Shown here one piece after another: positions 26,743 through 36,649 of a DNA stretch of 64,000 bases (position 1 is the first letter of the stretch; the number at the start of each line of letters is the position of its first letter). A program made the translations under genes and the position numbers. A model generated the notes under the pieces. That model was given only the letters and a program-made list of their open reading frames with translations, searched no databases and was not told the origin of the DNA. The DNA comes from Candidatus Rokuibacteriota bacterium (GTDB lineage: Bacteria > Methylomirabilota > Methylomirabilia > Rokubacteriales > CSP1-6): NCBI GenBank assembly GCA_003220685.1, contig QHTE01000066.1:46592-110591 (forward strand), given 5' to 3'.

Positions 26743-26757
26743 CGGTACGCCCTTTGC
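26743..26757 (+). promoter_or_regulatory. Possible sigma-54 promoter of urt operon
   Basis: CGGTAC-N5-TTGC with correct GG-N10-GC spacing. It is contained in an inverted repeat (CGGTAC 26743-26748, GTACCG 26760-26765). Start of transcription would be near 26769, giving an ~83-base leader to urtA. The upstream element seen at the glnB/K and ANTAR promoters is not found here, so regulation may differ. Confidence 0.5.
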
Positions 26758-26773
26758 TGGTACCGAGGCCAGC

Positions 26774-26795
26774 CCGCGGCCAGAGACGCCCGCGG
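26774..26795 (+). other. Leader hairpin of urtA, candidate ANTAR RNA target
   Basis: CCGCGG (26774-26779) pairs with CCGCGG (26790-26795). Inside, a C-G pair can close the six-base loop AGAGAC, which has A at position 1 and G at position 4, as in known ANTAR target hexaloops; one C-C mismatch interrupts the stem. Known targets consist of two such hairpins, and I could not find a clear partner or a terminator before the ATG. Confidence 0.35.
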
Positions 26796-26851
26796 CAGGC
26801 GCGCCAATGACGTCGCGACCGAGACCACCACTCACACGAAAGGAGACGGAA

Positions 26852-28144
26852 ATGGCGGAGTACTCACGTCGCGACTTCATCAAGGGGAGCCTGGTGGCCA
26901 CAGCCGCGGCCGGCGCCGGCCTGAGCTTTCCCAACGTCCTGAGGGCGCAGGACACGGTCAAGATCGGCGTCCTGCATTCGCTCTCGGGCACGATGGCCAT
27001 CAGCGAGGTCTCGCTCCGGGACACCGTGCTCATGGCCGTCGAGGAGATCAACGCGAAGGGCGGCGTGATGGGCAAGAAGATCACGCCCGTCGTCGTCGAT
27101 CCAGCCTCGAACTGGGACCTGTTCGCGGAGAAGGCCAAGCAGCTCTTGCTGCAAGACAAGGTCGCGGTCGTCTTCGGCTGCTGGACGTCGGTCAGCCGCA
27201 AGTCGGTGCTGCCGGTGTTCGAGAGCAACAACGGGCTGCTCTTCTATCCCGTGCAATATGAAGGTGAGGAGTGCTCGAAGAACGTCTTCTACACCGGCGC
27301 GACACCGAACCAGCAGTTAATTCCTGGTGCGGAATATCTCATGTCGAAGGAAGGCGGCGGCTACAAGAAGTTCTACCTGCTCGGCACCGATTACGTCTTC
27401 CCGCGCACCGCGAACAAGATCCTGCGCGCGTTCCTCGTGGCCAAGGGCGTGCCGGCCGACAGCATCGCCGAGGAATACACGCCGTTCAACCATCAGGACT
27501 ACCAGACGATCGTCGGCAAGATCAAACGCTTCTCGCAGGGCGGCAGCGCGTGCGTGCTGTCGACGATCAACGGCGACTCGAACGTGCCGTTCTACAAGGA
27601 GTTTGCGAACCAGGGCCTCAGGTCGGAGAACGCGCCGATCATGGCCTACAGCGTCGCGGAGGACGAGCTGCGCGGCATGGACAGCTCCGCCCTCGTCGGC
27701 CATCTGGCTGCCTGGAACTACTTCCAGTCGGTCGAGACCGCGAACAACAAGAAGTTCGTCCAGGCGTTCAAGGCGTACGCGAAGAAGCAGAATCTGCCCG
27801 GCGGGGACAAGCGCGTCACCGACGATCCGATGGAAGCCGCGTACTTCGGCGTCTACATCTGGAAGCAGGCGGTCGAGAAGGCCAAGAGCTTCGACGTCGA
27901 TCCGGTCCGCAAGGCCGTCTACGGCCAGACGTTCGCGGCGCCGAGCGGCACGATCAAGATGCACGAGTACAACCAGCACACCTACCGGCCGGTGCTCATC
28001 GGCGAGATCCTGAAGGACGGTCAGTTCAGGATCGTCTCGCGCACGAAGGGCCTGGTTGAGCCGGAGCCGTGGAGCAAGTACACGAGCCCGGACAAGGGCT
28101 GTGACTGGATCAACCACCAGGGCACGTATCAGAAGAAGGCGTGA
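26852..28144 (+). CDS. urtA: Urea ABC transporter substrate-binding protein
   Basis: 430 residues. Twin-arginine signal YSRRDFIKGSL, then a Peripla_BP_5 fold: DTVKIGVLHSLSGTMAISE, FGCWTSVSRKSVLPVFE, YPVQYEGEECSKNV and TPNQQLIPGAEYLM, all typical of UrtA. It captures urea (or short amides) in the periplasm for the permease encoded next. AAAGGAGA lies before ATG 26852. The stop overlaps urtB as GTGA. The Tat signal implies it folds before export. It belongs to the same family as the amide sensor AmiC. Confidence 0.94.
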   Translation: MAEYSRRDFIKGSLVATAAAGAGLSFPNVLRAQDTVKIGVLHSLSGTMAISEVSLRDTVLMAVEEINAKGGVMGKKITPVVVDPASNWDLFAEKAKQLLLQDKVAVVFGCWTSVSRKSVLPVFESNNGLLFYPVQYEGEECSKNVFYTGATPNQQLIPGAEYLMSKEGGGYKKFYLLGTDYVFPRTANKILRAFLVAKGVPADSIAEEYTPFNHQDYQTIVGKIKRFSQGGSACVLSTINGDSNVPFYKEFANQGLRSENAPIMAYSVAEDELRGMDSSALVGHLAAWNYFQSVETANNKKFVQAFKAYAKKQNLPGGDKRVTDDPMEAAYFGVYIWKQAVEKAKSFDVDPVRKAVYGQTFAAPSGTIKMHEYNQHTYRPVLIGEILKDGQFRIVSRTKGLVEPEPWSKYTSPDKGCDWINHQGTYQKKA

Positions 28145-29808
28145 TCTCTCGTCTCACCGTCCTCCTTTCGCTGGTCGCGTGGCTCGCCGCGGGAGCGGCG
28201 AGTCACGCGGCCGCCGCGCCCGCCCCGTCCCCCAAGGTGGCCGCGGCGCTGACCGATCTCACGGGTGACGACGCGGACAAGCGGGAAGCGGCCGTCACCG
28301 TGATCGGCCAGACGCGAGACCCGAAGTGGATCCAGTTCTTGAGCGCGCTCCGCGACGGCAGCGTCTACACGCGCGCGCGCTCCGGCAAGACCGAGCTCGT
28401 GGTCGGCGGCACCAAGGCTACCAAGGGCGACCAGGACGTGATCGACATTGCCTCCGCGTACGAGCGCGAGCCGCTCGGCACGGTGCCGCTGACCGACCTC
28501 AAGGAAGTGCCGGCCGACCGGCGCCTGCGTCTGACCATCAAGCCGTTCCTCGACGCCGACGAGACGCAGGCGCAGCTCGCCGATCCCGATCCCAACGTGC
28601 GGCGCGGCGCCGCCGTGAAGCTCGGCAACCAGGCCGTCGCGACCGCGGCGCCCGTCGTCGAGGAAGCGCTGAAGAAAGAATCCGATCGCTGGGTGCGACA
28701 CGCGCTCGCCGAGGCGCTGGCGCTGATCCAGCTGGCCAATGGCACGCCGGCCCAGCGCGCCGCGGCGGCGCGCAGTCTGGGCGACCTCCATTCCGAGAGC
28801 GCGATGCCGTCGCTCCAGCGCCTCGCGGCCGACACCGCCGCCTCGCCGGCCGAGCGCGCGGCCGCCGTGATGGCCATCCGCGGCATCGAGCGCTGGGGAC
28901 TCTTGACGCGCACCGTCGAGACCCTGTTCCAGGGCGCCTCGCTCGCGTCGATCTTGCTCCTGATGGCGCTCGGGCTCGCCGTCGTCTTCGGCCTCATGGG
29001 CGTGATCAACATGGCCCACGGCGAGCTGATGGCGCTCGGGGCGTATTCGACGTTCGTCGTGCAGAACTGGTTCCGCGCGGCGTGGCCGTCGCACTTCGAT
29101 TCCTATTTCCTGGTGGCGCTGCCGGTCTCGTTCCTGGTGGCGGCCGCGGTCGGGCTGGTCCTCGAGCGCGGCGTGATCCGCTTCCTCTACGGACGGCCGC
29201 TCGAGACCTTGCTCCTGACGTGGGGCGCCTCGCTGATCATCCAGCAAGGCCTGCGTCTCTGGTTCGGCGCCGCCAACGTGGACGTGAGCTCGCCGTCGTG
29301 GCTCTCGGGCGGCGTGCCCGTGATGGTCGGGCTCACCCTGCCGTACAACCGCGTGTTCATCATCGGGCTCGCCACCGCGGCCGTTGCCGCGATGTACTGG
29401 CTCCTCTTTCGGACCAACGCGGGGCTTCGCATCCGCGCGGTGACCCAGAACCGCGCGATGAGCTCGTGCTTGGGCGTGCGCGCCGGCGTGGTGGACGCGA
29501 CGACGTTCGCCTTCGGCGCCGGGCTCGCGGGCCTGGCCGGGTGCGCGCTCACCCAGATCGGCAACGTCGGCCCGTCGCTCGGACAGAACTACATCGTCGA
29601 CTCGTTCATGGTGGTCGTGACCGGTGGCGTGGGCAAGCTCGCGGGGACGATCCTGGCTTCGGCCGGTCTCGGTGGCCTCACCAAGGGAATCGAGCCCGCG
29701 CTCGGCGCGGTGTTCGGCAAGGTCGCGATCCTGGTGGGCGTCATCCTCTTCCTGCAGCGCCGGCCGGCGGGCCTCTTCGCTACGCGAGGACGGAATGCCG
29801 AAGCGTGA
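28141..29808 (+). CDS. urtB: Urea ABC transporter permease
   Basis: 555 residues from GTG 28141. A signal sequence and a ~230-residue periplasmic HEAT-like extension (ADPDPNVRRGAAVKLGN repeats) precede the LivH-type permease core (ASILLLMALGLAVVFGLMGVINMAHGELMALGAY). That extension is characteristic of UrtB and separates it from amino-acid permeases. It forms the channel with UrtC. Overlaps both neighbours. Confidence 0.93.
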   Translation: MISRLTVLLSLVAWLAAGAASHAAAAPAPSPKVAAALTDLTGDDADKREAAVTVIGQTRDPKWIQFLSALRDGSVYTRARSGKTELVVGGTKATKGDQDVIDIASAYEREPLGTVPLTDLKEVPADRRLRLTIKPFLDADETQAQLADPDPNVRRGAAVKLGNQAVATAAPVVEEALKKESDRWVRHALAEALALIQLANGTPAQRAAAARSLGDLHSESAMPSLQRLAADTAASPAERAAAVMAIRGIERWGLLTRTVETLFQGASLASILLLMALGLAVVFGLMGVINMAHGELMALGAYSTFVVQNWFRAAWPSHFDSYFLVALPVSFLVAAAVGLVLERGVIRFLYGRPLETLLLTWGASLIIQQGLRLWFGAANVDVSSPSWLSGGVPVMVGLTLPYNRVFIIGLATAAVAAMYWLLFRTNAGLRIRAVTQNRAMSSCLGVRAGVVDATTFAFGAGLAGLAGCALTQIGNVGPSLGQNYIVDSFMVVVTGGVGKLAGTILASAGLGGLTKGIEPALGAVFGKVAILVGVILFLQRRPAGLFATRGRNAEA

Positions 29809-30928
29809 GGTGGTGGCGCTCGGCATCGCGGCCATCGTGGTCGCGGTGGTGCTGCCTCTCTGCAACCTGCTGCCGGCCGGCTCGCCGCTCGCGATCTCGA
29901 ACTTCACGCTGAACCTGTTCGGAAAGTTCCTCACCTACGCGATCCTGGCGCTCGGCCTGGATCTCCTGTGGGGCTACGCGGGTGTGCTCTCGCTCGGCCA
30001 CGGCGTGTTCTTCGGCCTGGGCGCCTACGCGATGGGCATGCACCTCATGCTCGAGATCGGCTCCAAGAGCGTCTACCAGAGCTCGCTGCCCGACTTCATG
30101 GTCTGGAACCAGGTCAAGAGCCTGCCGCTGTTCTGGTGGCCCTTTCACAGCGCCGCGTTCACGCTCCTGGCGATCGTACTGGTCCCGGCGCTCTTCGGCT
30201 TCGCCTTCGGCTACCTCGCGTTCCGGAGCCGGATCCGCGGCGTCTACTTCTCGATCATCACGCAGGCGCTGGCGCTCAGCGCGTGGCTCGTGTTCAACCG
30301 CAACGAGATGAACCTCGGCGGCACCAACGGTCTGGCCGACTTCAAGACGATCTTCGGGTTCCCGCTGAGCCAGCCGGCGACCCAGCGCGGCCTCTACGTC
30401 GTGACGGCGCTCGTCTTGATCGCCGGGTACGTCCTCTGCCGCTGGATCACCGCGACGCGCGCGGGCAAGGTGCTCGTCGCCATCCGCGATAGCGAGACGC
30501 GCGTGCTCTTCTCCGGGTACTCGCCGGCCGCCTACAAGCTCTTCGTGTTCGTCGTGTCCGCCGTGCTGGCCGGGGTGGCCGGCGCGCTCTACGCGCCGCA
30601 GGTCGGCATCATCACGCCGGCCAAGATCGGCGTGCTGCCCTCGATCGAGATGGTCGTGTGGGTCGCCGCCGGCGGGCGGGGCACGCTCTACGGCGCCGTG
30701 CTCGGCGCGTTCGGCGTGAACTGGATCCAGAGCTGGCTGACGACGAGCTATCCTGATCTCTGGCTCCTGTTCCTGGGCGGCCTCTTCATGGGCGCGGTCC
30801 TGTTCTTCCCCGACGGCGTGGTAGGCGCGCTGGGCCGGCTGGGCGCACGCGCACGCCGGATCGTCTCGCGCCGCGCCGACCCGGCGGCCGCGACGCCGAG
30901 CGTCTCGCTCGGGCGGCCCACGTCATGA
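29795..30928 (+). CDS. urtC: Urea ABC transporter permease
   Basis: 377 residues from ATG 29795, 14 bases inside urtB. LivM-type permease with about ten helices; LLWGYAGVLSLGHGVFFGLGAYAMGMHLM and the Glu/Ala-rich cytoplasmic coupling loop near SPAAYKLFVFVVSAVLAG are family landmarks. It pairs with UrtB in the inner membrane. Its stop overlaps urtD as ATGA. Confidence 0.93.
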   Translation: MPKREVVALGIAAIVVAVVLPLCNLLPAGSPLAISNFTLNLFGKFLTYAILALGLDLLWGYAGVLSLGHGVFFGLGAYAMGMHLMLEIGSKSVYQSSLPDFMVWNQVKSLPLFWWPFHSAAFTLLAIVLVPALFGFAFGYLAFRSRIRGVYFSIITQALALSAWLVFNRNEMNLGGTNGLADFKTIFGFPLSQPATQRGLYVVTALVLIAGYVLCRWITATRAGKVLVAIRDSETRVLFSGYSPAAYKLFVFVVSAVLAGVAGALYAPQVGIITPAKIGVLPSIEMVVWVAAGGRGTLYGAVLGAFGVNWIQSWLTTSYPDLWLLFLGGLFMGAVLFFPDGVVGALGRLGARARRIVSRRADPAAATPSVSLGRPTS

Positions 30929-31728
30929 CGCCGACGCCTTCGTCCGAGCCGCCGACCCGGGCGGCGAGCATCATCTACATGGAAGACGTCACGGTGAACT
31001 ACGACGGCTTCAAGGCGCTGAGCCGACTGAACTTCTTCATGGACCGCCGCGAGCTGCGCGTCGTCATCGGCCCCAACGGCGCCGGCAAGACGACCCTGCT
31101 CGATGTCGTCTCGGGCCGCGTGAAGCCGGAGAGCGGCCGCGTGATCTTCGGCCACAGCACGGACCTCCTGCCGCTCCGCGAGAACCAGATTGCCCAGCTC
31201 GGGATCGGCCGCAAGTTCCAGACGCCGTCCGTCTTCGTTAACCTCACGGTCTGGGACAACGTCGAGCTGTCGCTGCGGCGGGCCTCGAAGGGCGTGTTCG
31301 CGGCGCTGCGCCAGCGCGACGCGGCGGAGGAGCGCGACCGCATCGCTCACACGCTCGATTCCGTGAAGCTCGCGGCGAAGGCCGACGGGATGGCCGGCGC
31401 CCTGTCGCACGGCGAGAAGCAGTGGCTCGAGATCGGGATGGTCATCGCGCAGGACCCGGAGCTCCTGCTGGTCGACGAGCCCGTCGCCGGCATGACCGAC
31501 GAGGAGACCGAGCGCACGGGCGAGCTCCTGGAGTCGATCGCCGCGGACCGGTCGGTGCTCGTCATCGAGCACGACATGGAATTCGTGAGGCAGATCGCCC
31601 GTACGGTGACCGTGCTCCACCAGGGGGCGGTGCTCTGCGAGGGGCCGGTCGAGCAGGTTCAGAGCGATCCGCGCGTCCTTGAGGTCTACCTGGGACGCAA
31701 GCGCGAGGGCGCCGATGCTGTCCATTAG
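30925..31728 (+). CDS. urtD: Urea ABC transporter ATP-binding protein
   Basis: 267 residues. Walker A GPNGAGKTTLLD (~50-61), ABC signature LSHGEKQWLEIGM, Walker B LLLVDEPVAGMTDEE and the H-loop VIEHDMEFV. LivG-type subunit that powers urea import with UrtE. The reading frame overlaps urtE by 14 bases, keeping the five transporter genes translationally coupled. Confidence 0.94.
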   Translation: MTPTPSSEPPTRAASIIYMEDVTVNYDGFKALSRLNFFMDRRELRVVIGPNGAGKTTLLDVVSGRVKPESGRVIFGHSTDLLPLRENQIAQLGIGRKFQTPSVFVNLTVWDNVELSLRRASKGVFAALRQRDAAEERDRIAHTLDSVKLAAKADGMAGALSHGEKQWLEIGMVIAQDPELLLVDEPVAGMTDEETERTGELLESIAADRSVLVIEHDMEFVRQIARTVTVLHQGAVLCEGPVEQVQSDPRVLEVYLGRKREGADAVH

Positions 31729-32404
31729 CGGTCTCGACGTCGCCTACGGCCAGTCGCAGGTGCTGTGGGGCGTCGACCTCGAGGTGCGGGCCGGCGAGCT
31801 GGTCTGCCTCATGGGACGCAACGGCGTGGGCAAGACCACGTTGCTCAAGACCGCGATCGGGCTCCTGCCGGCGCGCGGCGGGCGCCTGACCTTCGACGGG
31901 TCGGACATCACGACGTGGCCGCCCGACCGCCGGGCGCGGGCCGGCATCGGCTACGTGCCGCAGGGACGGGAGATCTTCCCGCATCTCTCGGTCGAGGAGA
32001 ACCTCCGCATGGCCCTGCTCGGCTGCGGCCGCGCCGCCTCGCTCGACGAGCCGCTGGCACTCTTCCCGGCGCTCAAGCCGCTGCTGGCGCGCAAGGGCGG
32101 CGTGCTCTCGGGCGGCGAGCAGCAGATGCTCGCGATCGGCCGCGCCCTGCTGACCAAGCCGAAGCTGCTGATGCTCGACGAGCCGACCGAAGGCATCCAG
32201 CCCTCGATCATCCTCGAGATCGAGGAGGCGCTCCGGCGTATCAAGGTCGAGCTCAAGCTGGCCGTCCTCCTGGTCGAGCAGTACCTTGACTTCGCGGAGC
32301 GACTCGCCGACAAGTACGTGATCATGGCCAAGGGCGCCGTCGTCGCCTCGGGGGCGACGCGCGATCTGCGGCCCGAGATGGTCAGGCAGCACCTGGCCGT
32401 CTGA
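31715..32404 (+). CDS. urtE: Urea ABC transporter ATP-binding protein
   Basis: 229 residues from ATG 31715; an upstream in-frame start would add 12 residues not found in the family. Walker A GRNGVGKTTLLK, VPQGREIFPHLSVEENL Q-loop region, signature LSGGEQQMLAIGRAL, Walker B LLMLDEPTEGIQPS. LivF-type partner of UrtD. Followed 14 bases later by ureA, so transport and hydrolysis of urea are encoded in one transcript. Confidence 0.94.
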   Translation: MLSISGLDVAYGQSQVLWGVDLEVRAGELVCLMGRNGVGKTTLLKTAIGLLPARGGRLTFDGSDITTWPPDRRARAGIGYVPQGREIFPHLSVEENLRMALLGCGRAASLDEPLALFPALKPLLARKGGVLSGGEQQMLAIGRALLTKPKLLMLDEPTEGIQPSIILEIEEALRRIKVELKLAVLLVEQYLDFAERLADKYVIMAKGAVVASGATRDLRPEMVRQHLAV

Positions 32405-32418
32405 GCGGAGGCTCGACG

Positions 32419-32721
32419 ATGCACCTCACCCCGCGTGAGCAAGAGAAGCTTCTCGTTTTCACCGCGGCCGAGGTGGCGCGCCGCCGGCGCGGCCGCGGCC
32501 TCAAGCTGAATTACCCCGAGTCGCTGGCGCTCATCACGGCCGAGATCCTCGAGTGGATCCGCGACGGCCGGAGCGTCTCCGATCTCATGTCGGCGGGTCT
32601 TCACATCCTGGGGCGTGACGACGTGATGGAAGGGGTGCCCGAGATGCTCGAAGAGGTCCAGGTCGAGGGGACGTTCCCCGACGGGACCAAGCTCGTCACC
32701 ATTCACCATCCGATCCGCTAG
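32419..32721 (+). CDS. ureA: Urease gamma subunit
   Basis: 100 residues, exactly the family length. MHLTPREQEKLLVFTAAEVA, LKLNYPESLALI and FPDGTKLVTIHHPI are diagnostic. It is a structural subunit of the cytosolic nickel urease. In this cluster ureA and ureB are separated by a broken GNAT gene instead of being adjacent. Confidence 0.96.
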   Translation: MHLTPREQEKLLVFTAAEVARRRRGRGLKLNYPESLALITAEILEWIRDGRSVSDLMSAGLHILGRDDVMEGVPEMLEEVQVEGTFPDGTKLVTIHHPIR

Positions 32722-32740
32722 CCGTTCGGCTCACGCACGC

Positions 32741-33279
32741 ATGGCCATCGCGATCGAAGCGCTGGGTGCCGAGCGAGCCGCACGCGAGCGGACCGGATTG
32801 GTTGCGCTGCTGAAGGACGCGGTCGATTCGGGGGCGTCGGTCGGGTTCTTGCCGCCGCTGGGCGATGCGGAAGGCGAGGCGTACTGGCGAAGTGTGGTCG
32901 ATGCGGTCCGCGATGGATCGTGCGTGCTGCTGGGGCGCGCGAGGCGGACGCAACGCTCGTCGGCTCCGCGCAGCTCTTGCTGGCGACCCGACCGAACGGA
33001 TCGCATCGCGCCGAGGTCGCCAAGGTGATCGTGCACACGAAGGCGCGGCGTCGCGGGATCGGCCGCGCGCTCATGCTGGCGCTCGAGGAGCGCGCGCGGG
33101 GGCTCGGTCGCACCACCCTGGTGCTCGACACGCGACGGGGCGATCCGTCCGAGCAGCTCTACACCTCGGTCGGCTACACCCTGGCCGGCGTGATCCCGCG
33201 CTACGCGCGGAGCGCCGGCGGCGCCCTCGATCCGAGCGCGTTCTACTACCGGCTGTTGAGCGAAGGAGGCCAACCGTGA
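32741..33279 (+). pseudogene. Frameshifted GNAT acetyltransferase between ureA and ureB
   Basis: The N-terminal half (ATG 32741) reads as a GNAT start up to GSCVLLG; the C-terminal half, with RRRGIGRALMLALEERARGLGRTTLVLDTRRGDPSEQLY, is in the next frame and ends at 33279. The two join perfectly if one G is added to the GGGG run at 32932-32935. The acetyl-CoA loop (RRRGIG) is intact. Either a real one-base deletion or a homopolymer error in this assembly. The downstream half keeps a GTGA overlap with ureB, which suggests it was recently functional or still is. Confidence 0.8.
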
Positions 33280-33622
33280 TTCCGGGCGAGTATCTGCTGG
33301 GCGAGGGCGATATCGTCGCGAACCAGGGCCGCCGGACCGTCGAGCTGACCGTGGCCAACACGGGCGACCGCCCGATCCAGGTCGGCTCGCACTTCCACTT
33401 CTTCGAGGTCAATCGCGCGCTCCGCTTCGATCGCGCCCAGGCGTTCGGGATGCGGCTCAACGTGCCCGCCGGCACGGCGGTGCGCTTCGAGCCCGGCGAC
33501 GAGAAGCGCGTGACGCTCGTCGAGCTCGGCGGCGCCCGCCGCGTCTTCGGCCTGAACGCGCTGACCGACGGCGCCGCTCGCGAGCAGGCGCTCGCGAAGC
33601 TGGCGGCGTGGGAGCGTCGCGC

Positions 33623-33626
<4 letters not shown>
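33276..33626 (+). CDS. ureB: Urease beta subunit
   Basis: 116 residues from GTG 33276, with AAGGAGG nine bases upstream. IPGEYLLGEGDI, VANTGDRPIQVGSHFHFFEVN and FEPGDEKRVTLVELGG are classic UreB segments. Overlaps ureC as ATGA. Structural subunit of urease. Confidence 0.96.
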
Positions 33627-35341
<1,715 letters not shown>

Positions 35342-35360
35342 TGGGGGGGAATTTGGGGAA

Positions 35361-35427
35361 GGGGGGCCCCGACAAGGCCCCCCATGCCCCCCCATCCGCT
35401 GAGCGATCGAGCCTGGGGCTCGATCGC
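35361..35427 (+). other. Two strong hairpins between ureC and ureE
   Basis: Hairpin 1: GGGGGGCC (35361-35368) with GGCCCCCC (35376-35383), loop seven. Hairpin 2: an 11-bp perfect stem, GCGATCGAGCC (35403-35413) with its complement at 35417-35427, loop TGG. A weaker ATCAGCC/GGCTGAT pair follows near 35435-35470. The 185-base ureC-ureE gap is the only long one inside the ure cluster. It could attenuate accessory gene expression or protect the ureABC message; no T-run follows, so a plain terminator is less likely. Confidence 0.7.
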
Positions 35428-35526
35428 GCGAGCAATCAGCCCGCTACGGCTCGCGCTGCTTCGGCTGATCCCGCTTCGCCGGCCCCCGCCGCTTGCCCAG
35501 AGCGCGCTGCCGACCACGAGGCCGTC

Positions 35527-35967
35527 GTGATCACAGAGCTGCCTGCTCGTGTCGGCGACGCGGAGCTCACGGGGCGGGAGCGGGATACGCTCGAACTGAC
35601 GGCGGAAGAGCGACGGTGGGCGCGGCGGCGCGTGACGACGACCGCGGGGCGGACGCTCGCGCTGGCGTTGCCGACCGGGAGCGTGTTGACGCCGGGCGCG
35701 GTGGTGTACGTCGGCTCGGAGTGGTTCGTGGTGGTGGAGTGCGCGCAGGAGCCGTGCTTCGCGGTCACGCCGGCGTCGCGCGAGGAGGCGCTGCGGGTGG
35801 CGTTCGAGGTCGGCAACCGTCACTTCAACCTGGCGCTCGACGGCGAGCGGCTCCTGGTCCCCGACGACCCGGCAATGGACATCATGCTCACGCGCATGGG
35901 CGTCCGCTACGAGCGCGTGCGCGCCGTGTTCGCGCCGATCGGCAGGGCGCAGCGTCATGATCGGTGA
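35527..35967 (+). CDS. ureE: Urease accessory protein, nickel metallochaperone
   Basis: 146 residues from GTG 35527; the frame is open far upstream but that part is low-complexity and unconserved. Has the UreE N-terminal peptide-binding-like domain (LELTAEERRWARRRVTTTAGRTLALALPTG) and the C-terminal metal-binding fold ending VGNRHFNLALDGERLLVPDDPAMDIMLTRMG. No His-rich tail. It passes nickel to UreG/UreC. Overlaps ureF by 11 bases. Confidence 0.9.
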   Translation: MITELPARVGDAELTGRERDTLELTAEERRWARRRVTTTAGRTLALALPTGSVLTPGAVVYVGSEWFVVVECAQEPCFAVTPASREEALRVAFEVGNRHFNLALDGERLLVPDDPAMDIMLTRMGVRYERVRAVFAPIGRAQRHDR

Positions 35968-36649
35968 TCCCGCGCTCCTGACCTTGCTCCAATTCTCCGA
36001 CGGACTGTTCCCCGCCGGCGGCTTCGCCCACTCGTTCGGGCTCGAGACCTACGTGCAGGACGGGCGCGTTCGCGACCGGCACGAGCTCGAGACCTTCGTC
36101 GCGGCGCACCTCGAGGGCTCGGCCGGCCCGGCCGATGCCGCGGCGGCGGCGATCGCCGTCGGCAGCGCCCGGCGCGATGATCCGCTGGAGTGGCTCGCGC
36201 TCGACGCCCGCCTCGACGCGATGAAGACCGTCCCGGAGTTCCGGGCCGCGAGCCGCCAGATGGGCCGCCAGGCGCTGCGGATCGCCGCCGGCCTCGGCGA
36301 GGATCCGTTTCTCGCCCGCCTGGCGCGCGCCGCCGACGACGATCGGGCGGCCGTGCACCACGCGACCGTGTTCGGCGCGGCCGTCGGCCGTGGCGGCGCC
36401 GAGCCCGAGCGCGCCGCGGCGGCCTATCTCTACGCGACCGCGGCCTTGCTGGTCGGCGCGGGCTTGCGACTGATCGCGCTCGGTCAGCTCGACGGTCAGC
36501 GGGTGCTCGCGGCCATGCGCGGCCGCATCGAGCGCCTGGCCGCTGCCGCGGCGACGGCGACCGCGGACGACCTCTGGAGCTTCAATCCGGCGCTCGAGCT
36601 CGCGGGCATCCGCCACGCGGCGCTCGACACGAGGCTATTCAGATCATGA
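35957..36649 (+). CDS. ureF: Urease accessory protein
   Basis: 230 residues. LLQFSDGLFPAGGFAHSFGLETYVQDG is the hallmark UreF start, and the all-helical body and C-terminal FNPALELAGIRHAALDTRLFRS agree. It forms the UreD-UreF-UreG activation complex and gates GTPase activity during nickel insertion. Coupled to ureG by an ATGA overlap. Confidence 0.94.
   Translation: MIGDPALLTLLQFSDGLFPAGGFAHSFGLETYVQDGRVRDRHELETFVAAHLEGSAGPADAAAAAIAVGSARRDDPLEWLALDARLDAMKTVPEFRAASRQMGRQALRIAAGLGEDPFLARLARAADDDRAAVHHATVFGAAVGRGGAEPERAAAAYLYATAALLVGAGLRLIALGQLDGQRVLAAMRGRIERLAAAAATATADDLWSFNPALELAGIRHAALDTRLFRS

Noticed and set aside
35342..35526. An N-terminal extension of UreE, since the frame is open
   Set aside because: The region is hairpin-forming, low-complexity when translated, and absent from UreE proteins; GTG 35527 gives the family start.
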